From assembly GCA_963796705.1 (NCBI GenBank), contig CAWCMK010000004.1, positions 620,001-684,000 on the forward strand: DNA of 64,000 bases, written 5' to 3'. The position numbers and the translations under genes are program-made. This stretch comes from VRUE01 sp963796705 (GTDB taxonomy: Bacteria; Actinomycetota; Thermoleophilia; Solirubrobacterales; 70-9). Below are positions 8,469-15,339 of the stretch, in pieces. Below the pieces are notes generated by a model that did not search any database, had not been told where the DNA came from, and saw only the letters and a program-made list of their open reading frames with translations. Every line of letters begins with the position of its first letter. The first letter of the stretch is position 1.

Positions 8469-8548
8469 ATGACCCTGACTGACCCTCAGTGACCTCGCAA
8501 ACCCTGCTCAGAAGCGAAGTGCGAACTTGGCATCATCGCTCATCGTTT
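8466..8548. repeat. 83-bp direct repeat, left copy (remnant of DUF59 gene 3' end)
   Basis: This matches 12065-12147 in the same orientation with six mismatches by eye. The right copy is the stop codon, last 13 or so codons and downstream flank of the intact DUF59 gene. Here the minus strand still reads MSDDAKFALRF-stop against MTDDAKFALGF-stop, but the gene upstream of that point is absent. Two of the mismatches are silent in the DUF59 frame, as if this copy came from a related homologous gene. Three TGACC words spaced exactly 10 bases apart start at 8470, 8480 and 8490. Confidence 0.9.
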
Positions 8549-8653
8549 TGAAATTCATTTCTGTACGTCTCCCTGTAAATGGGCAGTTTTTGAGTGCGCT
8601 CCGACGCCGCCGATTGCGCCTGCGTCGTCAAAGGGAACCCTCTAAGGCGTCGG

Positions 8654-10033
8654 CTAAGCGACTCCCGCATGCTCGGGTCGAGGCGTTGAGAGTCGGCGAT
8701 CGGCGCCGGACCCCCGGAGATGAAGCGTGACGCGCCCGCCGCGAGCCGGCACGATGAATACGTTGCGGCGTGCAACGCGCTCAGAGCGTCGCGGTGATGG
8801 CTCGATCCGGGCGCGTCGAAGGATTGTCCTGAGAACGATCCGGACCTCGGCCATGGAAAAGGCGGCGCCGATGCATCGCCTCGGTCCGCCGCCGAAGGGG
8901 ATCCAGGTGTAGGTGCCGGCGCGGGTGCCGAGGAAGCGCTCCGGTCGAAAGGTGAGCGGATCGGGATAGAGATCGGGACGGCGGTGCACGAGGGTGATGT
9001 ACGGAACCACCATGGTGCCGCTCGGGATGGTTAGGCCCGGTAGCTCGAACGGCGCGGCTGCGAGCCGTGCGGTGAGCGGGAAGGCGGGACGCAGGCGCAT
9101 CGTCTCCTGGATGACCGCGTCGAGGTACTCGTCGTCTTCGTCCAGCGCGGCGGCTTCAAGGCGCTCAAGAGCCTCGGGTGAGCGGCTGACGCGCTCAAGT
9201 ATCCATGTCAGGGTGGAGGCGGTGGTGTCGTGGCCGCCCAGCAAGAGGGTGCGCATCGAGTCGCAGATCTCGTCGTCGCTCATCAGGCAACCCTGCGCGT
9301 CGGGCGTGCGCAGGTACATTCCGAGCACGTCCTCGCCATCGAGCTTGTCCTCCTCGCGGCGCTGGGCGACCTCTTCCATCACAACCGTGTCGACGGCGGC
9401 GATCGCGCGGTCCATTCGCGGGAAGGGCCTGTCCCATCCGTTCTTGCGGCTCGACGCGATCATCGTCTGAATGAAGAAGCGTTGCGAGTGGCCTTCGCGA
9501 AGCAGCGCGTGCGTTGCCGAGCGCAGACGCTCGACCCGCGCGGGCTCGGTGACCCCGAACACCGTTGCCATCATCACCTCGAGGGTGATCGCCTCGATAT
9601 ACGGCTGAGCGGGAGTGGGGCGACCAAAGGGCCAGCGCTCGAGAGCGTCTTCGGCCTTGCGCTCCATGGTCTTCTGGTAGCTGGGGAGCGCGCGTCCGTG
9701 GAACGGGGGGAGTTGCATTTTCCGCATGCGCATGTGCTGGGGGCCGTCGAGGTTGGTGAGCCCGCTTGGGCCGAGAACCAGATGGTGCGCGGAGGCCTTT
9801 GCCAGGGCGGCCCCGAGGCGAAGGACGTCGGTATCAGCAGTGAAGACGCGTTTGATGTCCTCGGGGTCGGTCAAGCACAGCCACGGTCCTGTCGCCGCCG
9901 GCATCGGGACCATGAAGCGGTCACCGAGACACTGGCAGGAGCGCGCGAAGCGCTCCGGGGCAAGCCAGTACTGGGCGGCGTTGACGGCGGCGGGGCGTCG
10001 CAGTCGGGGCAGATCGGTGAGCGCAGTGTCCAT
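8654..10033 (-). CDS. cytochrome P450
   Basis: The 459-residue heme monooxygenase has all the family signatures. The I-helix is GGHDTT (266-271), with Gly-Gly in place of the common Ala-Gly. The K-helix ExxR is ETMR (310-313). The heme-binding loop is FGGGPRRCIG, with the thiolate ligand C387. It has no membrane anchor, so it is a soluble bacterial P450 needing separate ferredoxin and reductase; none is encoded nearby. The length and the PERFLG block resemble class I proteins of the CYP110/CYP135-like type, but the substrate is unknown. It is divergent from a TetR regulator 58 bases away and lies inside the repeat-bounded segment. Confidence 0.95.
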   Translation of the reverse strand: MDTALTDLPRLRRPAAVNAAQYWLAPERFARSCQCLGDRFMVPMPAATGPWLCLTDPEDIKRVFTADTDVLRLGAALAKASAHHLVLGPSGLTNLDGPQHMRMRKMQLPPFHGRALPSYQKTMERKAEDALERWPFGRPTPAQPYIEAITLEVMMATVFGVTEPARVERLRSATHALLREGHSQRFFIQTMIASSRKNGWDRPFPRMDRAIAAVDTVVMEEVAQRREEDKLDGEDVLGMYLRTPDAQGCLMSDDEICDSMRTLLLGGHDTTASTLTWILERVSRSPEALERLEAAALDEDDEYLDAVIQETMRLRPAFPLTARLAAAPFELPGLTIPSGTMVVPYITLVHRRPDLYPDPLTFRPERFLGTRAGTYTWIPFGGGPRRCIGAAFSMAEVRIVLRTILRRARIEPSPRRSERVARRNVFIVPARGGRVTLHLRGSGADRRLSTPRPEHAGVA

Positions 10034-10059
10034 GACCTTCTCTCGTCTTCAGCGATTGT

Positions 10060-10079
10060 TACTCTGTGAGAATGGAGTA
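10060..10079. promoter_or_regulatory. putative TetR operator between P450 and regulator
   Basis: The 58-base gap between the divergent P450 and TetR genes holds the inverted repeat TACTC-N10-GAGTA (10060-10064 and 10075-10079), nested with GTTAC (10058-10062) and GTAAC (10085-10089). Size, symmetry and position fit a site for the adjacent TetR protein controlling both genes. This is inferred from sequence only. Confidence 0.5.
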
Positions 10080-10091
10080 TCAGCGTAACTC

Positions 10092-10715
10092 ATGAGTCCA
10101 ATCGCCGAAGTCCTCACAACAACCCGGCCCCTGGGCGAGGACGCGGTCTTTGACCAGGTTGCCGCCGCGGGGCTCGAGGAGTTCGCCGAGCACGGCATTC
10201 GTCGAACGTCGATGGAAGACGTGGCGCGCCGCGCCGGCGTCTCCCGGATGACCGTCTTTCGCCGGTTCGAGAGCAAGCAGGGCCTGGTCGAGGTCGTCAT
10301 CGCCCGCGAGGTACGCCGCGGGATGGAAGAGCTCGATCAGCTCTGGGAAGGCGCGGAGACGTTGGAGGATCGGCTCGTCGAAGGTTTCGCCTTCGCCGGG
10401 CGCTACGTGCGCGACCACCCGCTTTTCGATGGGATTTTGCGGCGTGAACCCGAGGTCCTGCTGCCGCCGCTCACGATCGACGGCGGTCCTGTGCTCGGCC
10501 TCTACCGATCGCTGATTGCGCATCGGCTTCAGGCCGAAGTCGCCGCGGGTCGCGCGGCGACATCTGACGTCGACGGCGTCGCTGAGGTAATTGCTCGGCT
10601 CGCGATCTCTTTGCTGCTTACGCGAGATGGTGAGATCACCCTCGCCGACCCGGCCTCGATCAGGCGCTTGGTTGACCTTGTCCTGCTTCCGATGCTTTCG
10701 CCGCCTTCGGACTAG
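10092..10715 (+). CDS. TetR family transcriptional regulator
   Basis: The 207-residue product has an N-terminal helix-turn-helix of the TetR type (residues about 22-68: FAEHGIRRTSMEDVARRAGV, then SRMTVFRRFESKQGL). The helical C-terminal ligand domain resembles TetR proteins found beside P450 and drug-transport genes. It starts at ATG 10092, divergent from the P450 gene, so the P450 is the likely target. The ligand may be the P450 substrate. Confidence 0.92.
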   Translation: MSPIAEVLTTTRPLGEDAVFDQVAAAGLEEFAEHGIRRTSMEDVARRAGVSRMTVFRRFESKQGLVEVVIAREVRRGMEELDQLWEGAETLEDRLVEGFAFAGRYVRDHPLFDGILRREPEVLLPPLTIDGGPVLGLYRSLIAHRLQAEVAAGRAATSDVDGVAEVIARLAISLLLTRDGEITLADPASIRRLVDLVLLPMLSPPSD

Positions 10716-11015
10716 CGAGCAGTCTCATGACGACCCGGCGGGTCGCGCCAGGTGAGGCGCTAACCGTCTAAAGAAGACGCGCACCGGATAACGCCATGGG
10801 TGGTGGTGCAGTCCTCGATCGGTTGGTTTCGCAAGGGAGAGACCGATGGACTGGCTCCTCCGCGCCAACCGATTCGCAATCGCAGTGCCCTGATGACCCG
10901 GGTGAGTGGTTACTCGAAGGGCGGACAAGATGGGGACATTGCGTGGCAGGTTGACCTACGCGAGGATGATCGCGATTCTGGTCTTCACTCAGTCCCCAGA
11001 GTAGAACGGAGCGAC
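10716..11015. other. 300-base stretch with gene remnants only
   Basis: No intact gene is visible. A 24-codon frame at 10930-11004 on the plus strand reads MGTLRGRLTYARMIAILVFT. This resembles the conserved N-terminus (LTYANV-hydrophobic) of many exported proteins in this bacterial group and then stops, which suggests a gene fragment. Nothing else could be assigned. Confidence 0.4.
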
Positions 11016-11390
11016 ATGCATCCATTCAGGCTGGCCGTCCAGAACCGCGACATTCCGGCAATTGCCGGAATGCTCGTCCCGGACGTGAAGCTCTACAGCC
11101 CGATCCCCTACCGACCATTTGAAGGAGCCGAGACCGTCATGGCTGTCCTCCACGGTCTCAGCGCCGTGACCGAGGAGGTGGAATACACCGATGAATTCAC
11201 CAACGACGATGCGGTGGCGCTGATCTCGAAGGTCAAGATCAGCGGGCGCGACGGAGAGGTGCTCCAACTACTGCGATTCAACTCCGAGGGCAAGATCACA
11301 TCGATCACCGACATGCTTCGCCCTCAGTCGACTGTGCAGGCCCTCATTGAGGCGATGAAGGTCCATCTTGCTGGTACCGCGGACGAGTAA
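11016..11390 (+). CDS. SnoaL-like (NTF2-fold) protein
   Basis: The product has 124 residues from ATG 11016, with GGAG six bases upstream. The sequence fits the NTF2/SnoaL fold: an N-terminal helix with RDIPAIAGML, then DVKLYSPIPYRPFEGAETVM, a curved beta-sheet region and LRFNSEGKITSITDMLRP. Such proteins are cyclases, isomerases or ligand-binding proteins, and the substrate is not evident. It lies in the repeat-bounded segment and is convergent with a second NTF2-like gene. Confidence 0.8.
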   Translation: MHPFRLAVQNRDIPAIAGMLVPDVKLYSPIPYRPFEGAETVMAVLHGLSAVTEEVEYTDEFTNDDAVALISKVKISGRDGEVLQLLRFNSEGKITSITDMLRPQSTVQALIEAMKVHLAGTADE

Positions 11391-11401
11391 CCGAGGCGCT
11401 A

Positions 11402-11728
11402 CTACGCGCCCGCGAAGAACTCGTCCTCGGCGTGTTGGTCGAAGGGCAGATCGCGATACTCAACAATCACGCCATCTCGAAGCTCGAAGAGATGGACCAC
11501 CGGCCGCTCGAACTTCACGCCGTCGTGAAACCCGGTGGCGGTCACGATTGCCGCCGCATGGCCCTCGTCGTCGGTGAGGACCGCGTCGACGGCGAAGCCA
11601 CCTTCGCCACCGGTCCAGGCCCCCACCTTCCCGATATAGCCGAAGACCTCCTCCTGCCCTCGGCAGTGCCCCGAGAGCGGGTGGTTCCCGGATACGTCGA
11701 CCTCCAGGTCCTCGGACATGACCTTCAA
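11402..11728 (-). CDS. SnoaL-like protein, start missing or unusual
   Basis: The frame from TTG 11728 encodes 108 residues of a SnoaL-like protein (SEDLEVDVSG, HPLSGHCRGQEEVFGYIG, VHLFELRDGVIVEYRDL). Typical family sequence continues upstream of that TTG in the same frame (ATVREFYRAYAEQDGATLL) as far as about 11790, but no ATG, GTG or TTG starts it there. The gene has therefore lost its start, begins at a rare codon, or makes a shortened protein. It lies at the inner edge of the repeat-bounded segment. Confidence 0.6.
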   Translation of the reverse strand: MKVMSEDLEVDVSGNHPLSGHCRGQEEVFGYIGKVGAWTGGEGGFAVDAVLTDDEGHAAAIVTATGFHDGVKFERPVVHLFELRDGVIVEYRDLPFDQHAEDEFFAGA

Positions 11729-12064
11729 CAGGGTCGCGCCATCCTGCTCCGCATAGGCCCGATAGAACTCGCGAACGGTCGCGTCGTCGTCTGAGCTGGC
11801 GATAGTGAATCTCCGATCAGGTCGAGGGATGCGTACTCGACGGCGACCGTATCGCAGACTCCATTTGGCCCCGCTGGGTTCCTACAATCGTGAAATCCTG
11901 CACTTCCCTGATCCTGGCGCTCGCCCCGAGTTTTTGCCGCCACACACTTCGATTCTTGACCACGGCGCGATCCTCATGCCTTCCTCGCAGCGTAGTCCGG
12001 GAGCAAGAAGGAGAGCAGTTCTCAAACAGGCCCGTGGGGAAACCTTGGGGACGAAGTGGGGTCG
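11729..12064. other. non-coding end of the accessory segment
   Basis: Apart from about 60 bases of upstream SnoaL-like coding remnant (to about 11790), no plausible gene is seen on either strand. The stretch ends in one arm of the GGGGTC/GACCCC palindrome at 12058. Confidence 0.5.
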
Positions 12065-12075
12065 AATATGACCCC
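12058..12075. repeat. perfect palindrome GGGGTC-GAATAT-GACCCC
   Basis: Six-base arms surround a six-base centre. The site lies 32 bases past the DUF59 stop codon and straddles the start of the right direct repeat (12065). It could act as a transcription terminator hairpin, though no T run follows, or as a recombination site. At the left repeat only the GACCC arm is present, the other having been replaced by transporter-gene sequence. Confidence 0.6.
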
Positions 12076-12147
12076 GACTGACCCTCAGTGACCTCGCAAA
12101 CCCTGCTCAGAAGCCAAGTGCGAACTTGGCGTCGTCGGTCATCATTT
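12065..12147. repeat. 83-bp direct repeat, right copy
   Basis: This pairs with 8466-8548. It covers the 3' end of the intact DUF59 gene and 42 bases beyond its stop, including TGACC words at 12069, 12079 and 12089 with exact 10-base spacing. Duplication of a gene's 3' end at both borders is the usual scar of site-specific integration that restores the target gene. Confidence 0.9.
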
Positions 12148-12448
12148 CCGGCGACCAGGGTGGATCGAAGACCATCTTCGGGTGGACGGCAGAGACGCCC
12201 GGAAGGCCGCCGACGAACTCCCTCATCTGCTCGGAGACCTGGGGCCCGATCGGGCAGGCCGGAGTGGTGAGGGTGAAGGTGACGTAGACGTCCGTGCCCT
12301 CGATCTCGACCTCGTAGACGAGGCCGAGGGATACGAAGTCAAGACCCAGCTCCGGATCAATGACCTCCTCGAGCACCTCGAGGACATCGTCCTCGGTGAT
12401 CGCGTCGGCCTCGCCTTCGGGAGTCGATTCGGTCTCGTGCTCGGGCAT
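12107..12448 (-). CDS. DUF59/SufT-like iron-sulfur cluster assembly protein
   Basis: The 113-residue product from ATG 12448 has an acidic N-terminal tail and then the MIP18/PaaD-like domain: ITEDDVLEVLEEVIDPELGL, VSLGLVYEVEIEG and TTPACPIG, with the conserved cysteine. Proteins of this family (SufT and PaaD-like) help iron-sulfur cluster maturation. The C-terminal PPWSPEMMTDDAKFALG is the usual end of the actinobacterial form. Its last codons form the right direct repeat, so it appears to be the integration target left intact. The acetyltransferase gene lies just upstream on the same strand, with a 10-base gap. Confidence 0.9.
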   Translation of the reverse strand: MPEHETESTPEGEADAITEDDVLEVLEEVIDPELGLDFVSLGLVYEVEIEGTDVYVTFTLTTPACPIGPQVSEQMREFVGGLPGVSAVHPKMVFDPPWSPEMMTDDAKFALGF

Positions 12449-12458
12449 GGGGCAAATC

Positions 12459-12992
12459 TTAGAGGGGCTCCGGCGGCGGCCCCTCGCCGGGCGGCTCCAG
12501 ATCGAGTTGCCACCAGCCCACGTCACGCCACGCCCCCTGCTTCCAGCCGATCCCCCGGTAGATGCCGACCGGTTCGAAGCCGAGCCGCTCGTGGAGGGCG
12601 ACGCTGGCGGCATTCGGCAGCGTGATCCCCGCGCAGGCGACCCGAAAGCGGCGCTCCCTGAGACGCGTGAGCAGGCCTCCATAGAGCGCCGTGCCGATTC
12701 CCTGGCCGTGCCGGCGGTGATCAACGTAGACCGAGACCTCGACCGACCAGCGGTAGGCGGGGCGCTGGCGGTGGGGGCCGGCGTAGGCGAAGCCGGCGAG
12801 CTTGCCGCCGCTCTCGGCGACCAGCCAGGCGTGGCTCTGGGACTGGGCAGCAATCCTGGCGGCGAGCTCATCGGCATCGGGGGGGCGCTCCTCAAAGGAG
12901 GTGGCACCCCGCTCGACGTAGGGCGCGTAGATGGCGGCGCAGCGCGCCGCGTCGGTGGCGGCATCGGCGGAGCGAATCTCGACATGACTCAT
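12459..12992 (-). CDS. GNAT acetyltransferase, phosphinothricin acetyltransferase type
   Basis: The 177-residue product from ATG 12992 matches the Pat/Bar and MddA/YncA group of N-acetyltransferases, which use acetyl-CoA to modify the amino group of small molecules such as methionine sulfoximine. Visible marks are IYAPYVERGATSFEERPP, the acetyl-CoA loop RRHGQGIGTALY (positions about 104-115), NAASVALHERLGFEPVG and the terminal GWKQGAWRDVGWWQ. Whether it confers herbicide or antibiotic resistance cannot be told from sequence. Confidence 0.88.
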   Translation of the reverse strand: MSHVEIRSADAATDAARCAAIYAPYVERGATSFEERPPDADELAARIAAQSQSHAWLVAESGGKLAGFAYAGPHRQRPAYRWSVEVSVYVDHRRHGQGIGTALYGGLLTRLRERRFRVACAGITLPNAASVALHERLGFEPVGIYRGIGWKQGAWRDVGWWQLDLEPPGEGPPPEPL

Positions 12993-13038
12993 GCCCTCAC
13001 ATTTTGGCTTGGCCGGCGGCGAATATAGTCGCGCCTCA

Positions 13039-13431
13039 ATGACCGAGGAACCAGCCGCACTGCGCCGCTCGATCGGGATCGTCTTCTCCGATGGCGGCCT
13101 CTTTGCGCTGACCGCCGCACGACCGGCCGGCAGCGATACCCACGGGGACGAGCAGATCGCGGCAATCCTCTGCGACCCCGACGGAGCCCCGGTCGAGCTC
13201 GCCGAGGCCCTGCTCTCGACCGAGTACGGACAGGACGGCGTCCAGCGTCGGGTGACCCTCGAGCTCTGGGTCGAGCAGCAGGCGGCCGGGCCAATGCGTG
13301 GTTCCGGCACGCTGATTAGCTCCTGCGCCGTGCAGAAGCCTGGACTGAGCGCCGAGGTCGCCTTCTTCCGCTGGTCACTGGAGGGCCGTGACGGACTCGG
13401 CCACTACGAGATCGTGCGGGCCGATGTCTGA
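13039..13431 (+). CDS. conserved protein of unknown function
   Basis: The 130-residue product from ATG 13039 has an alternating hydrophobic beta-strand pattern (SIGIVFSDGGLFALTAAR, VTLELWVEQQ) and no signal peptide or known motif. It overlaps the following HAD hydrolase gene by 8 bases, so the two are probably co-translated and may be functionally linked. Confidence 0.65.
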   Translation: MTEEPAALRRSIGIVFSDGGLFALTAARPAGSDTHGDEQIAAILCDPDGAPVELAEALLSTEYGQDGVQRRVTLELWVEQQAAGPMRGSGTLISSCAVQKPGLSAEVAFFRWSLEGRDGLGHYEIVRADV

Positions 13432-14089
13432 GGAGCGGATCGAGGTCGTGATCTCCGATTTCGGCGGCGTCCTGACGACGCCGCTGGTCGAATCCTTCAT
13501 GGCCTTCCAGGATCAGACCGGGATCACGACGGAGGCGCTCGGCGGGGCACTGGTAGCCGCCACCGAGGCCAACGGCGACAACCCGCTCTTCGAAATGGAG
13601 CGTGGCGAGATCACCGAGCTCGCCTTCCTCGAGAAACTGACCGACGCGCTGGAGCCGCTCCTCGGCCACCGGCCCGAGATGCACCGTTTTAAAGAGATTT
13701 ACTTCGAGGCCCTTGACCCGAATCCGCGGATGATCGAGCTGATGCGCGAGCTCAGGGACGAGGGCTACCGGATGGCGCTGCTGACCAACAACGTGCGCGA
13801 GTGGGAGCCGCTGTGGCGCCAGATGCTGCCGGTGGATGAGATCTTCGAAACAGTCATCGACTCCGGCTTCGTCGGCTTTCGCAAGCCCGAATCGAGCATC
13901 TACACGCTGGCCCTTGAGCGGATCGGCATCTCCGCCGAGTCCTGCCTTTTCGTCGACGACGTCGAGGTCAACTGCGAGGGCGCCCGCAGGGCCGGCATGC
14001 GAGCAGTCCACTTCCGTGACAACGACCAGGCGATCACCGAGATTCGCGCCGTGCTGAACGCTGCGGAGGAACCCGCTCAGGGCAGATAG
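13424..14089 (+). CDS. HAD-IA family hydrolase
   Basis: The 221-residue product from ATG 13424 has the four haloacid-dehalogenase motifs. Motif I is DFGGVLT, with Gly replacing the usual second Asp, as in the sEH-N/YihX-like subgroup. Motif II is LLTNN, motif III is the Lys of FRKPESSIY, and motif IV is LFVDDVEVN. The subgroup includes epoxide-hydrolase N-domain phosphatases and acyl-CoA-linked proteins. It probably acts as a small-molecule phosphatase. The 3' end overlaps the convergent gene by 13 bases. Confidence 0.9.
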   Translation: MSEERIEVVISDFGGVLTTPLVESFMAFQDQTGITTEALGGALVAATEANGDNPLFEMERGEITELAFLEKLTDALEPLLGHRPEMHRFKEIYFEALDPNPRMIELMRELRDEGYRMALLTNNVREWEPLWRQMLPVDEIFETVIDSGFVGFRKPESSIYTLALERIGISAESCLFVDDVEVNCEGARRAGMRAVHFRDNDQAITEIRAVLNAAEEPAQGR

Positions 14090-15339
14090 CGAGCGAGCAC
14101 CGCCTCGCGACGGCCAGCGGGGTTGGCGCGACCCCCAACGACAATCTGGCCCTCGGAGGTGAGGGCGACGGTTTCACCGAAGGCTTCGCTGCCCAGCGAG
14201 GTCCGCAGCAGGCCCTGGCGCCCGAATGAACGGTCCGGGCGCCCGTCGCCGCGGTAGCGGGCGAGCAGGAAACAGGCCGGGGCGTCCCCCGGACAGCGAG
14301 CGCCCGCCCAACCGACGACGACGATCTTTCCCCCCTCAAGCGCCATGTCCGTTGGCTGGGCGTCAAAGACCCTTGCGCGCATAACCCCGCGATGACCGAA
14401 GCCGGGATCGCGGCGGCCGTTCGGGAGCAGCTGCACGAGGATCACCCGGCTGGCGGAACGGACGCCTTCGTTGCTCCCCATCACGAGGATTCTGCCGTTC
14501 CCTCTCACCAGGACCGAGACACCGAAGGCATAACCACCGCCCGCCACGGTGACGACACCGTTATGGCTGGAGCCGAAGCGTCGGTCGCGGATGCCGTCAG
14601 CGCGCAGGCGCACGATGTAGATCCGGTATCCGCCGCGCTTGTTCTGCGCCATCCCGACCCCGACGACGCCGCCGTGGGGCTGCAGCGCCATGTCATCGAG
14701 TTCTGCGCCCCTGTTGAACGGGGAGCGAACCACTGTCACACCGCGGACTCCAAATGTGCGATCGGAGCGCCCGGTGGTCGTGAGCCGCGCAAATACCGGG
14801 GATGCGTTGACGCCTCTGATGGTTCCGGCGACAACGATGCGCCCGTCGGGCTGGGTCGCGGCGCCGACCAGCGGTTCGGCGCCGAGATAGCGGATGCCCT
14901 CCGGGAAGTAATTACCGGGCGCTCCATCGGGTTCAAGAACGGTGATCCCGTAGCTGCCGGCAACCAGAATGCCGCCCCCGGGACCCGGCGCCAGGCCGCC
15001 GATCGACCCTCCGCCGGGACGCGGGGCCGGACAGCCGCCCCCGCGCTGTGAAGCGAAGCCGGGATCCAGCTTCCCGTCCGCTTCAACGCGCACCAGAGAG
15101 CTGCCGAGTCCTGCCAGCAGACGGTCTCCGGCGAGCGCCTCGAGGGCTCCGACGTACCCTCCGACCCCACACCCGACCCCCGCGTCTGGAATCGCGAGGA
15201 TGCCGCCGGTGCCAAAGCTCGGGTCGAGCTCTGCGTAGCGGGCCCGCACCGGGGGGCAAATGAAGCAGCTGGCGAGCAGCGCTCCGGCCAAAAGGAGAGC
15301 CGCAAGGCGCGCTCGAGATCTGCCGATCACCTCGTCCAT
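14077..15339 (-). CDS. exported delta-60 repeat beta-propeller protein
   Basis: The 420-residue product has a signal sequence with a possible lipobox (LLLAGALLASC, Cys near residue 25). The mature part starts with LDPSFGTGGI and consists of about seven delta-60/NHL-like repeats (DPGFA, DRTFG, DRRFG, DPGFGHRG, DRSFGRQG) of 45-60 residues, predicted to form a secreted beta-propeller. It starts within the end of the upstream TolB-like gene (13-base overlap), so the two are an operon pair. Confidence 0.85.
   Translation of the reverse strand: MDEVIGRSRARLAALLLAGALLASCFICPPVRARYAELDPSFGTGGILAIPDAGVGCGVGGYVGALEALAGDRLLAGLGSSLVRVEADGKLDPGFASQRGGGCPAPRPGGGSIGGLAPGPGGGILVAGSYGITVLEPDGAPGNYFPEGIRYLGAEPLVGAATQPDGRIVVAGTIRGVNASPVFARLTTTGRSDRTFGVRGVTVVRSPFNRGAELDDMALQPHGGVVGVGMAQNKRGGYRIYIVRLRADGIRDRRFGSSHNGVVTVAGGGYAFGVSVLVRGNGRILVMGSNEGVRSASRVILVQLLPNGRRDPGFGHRGVMRARVFDAQPTDMALEGGKIVVVGWAGARCPGDAPACFLLARYRGDGRPDRSFGRQGLLRTSLGSEAFGETVALTSEGQIVVGGRANPAGRREAVLARYLP

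Noticed and set aside
9230..10069. Plus-strand open frame of 279 codons
   Set aside because: It is antisense to the P450, whose heme and I-helix motifs are complete.
8549..12064. Integrase or transposase gene expected inside the repeat-bounded segment
   Set aside because: None of the frames between the repeats shows tyrosine or serine recombinase motifs or a transposase DDE pattern.
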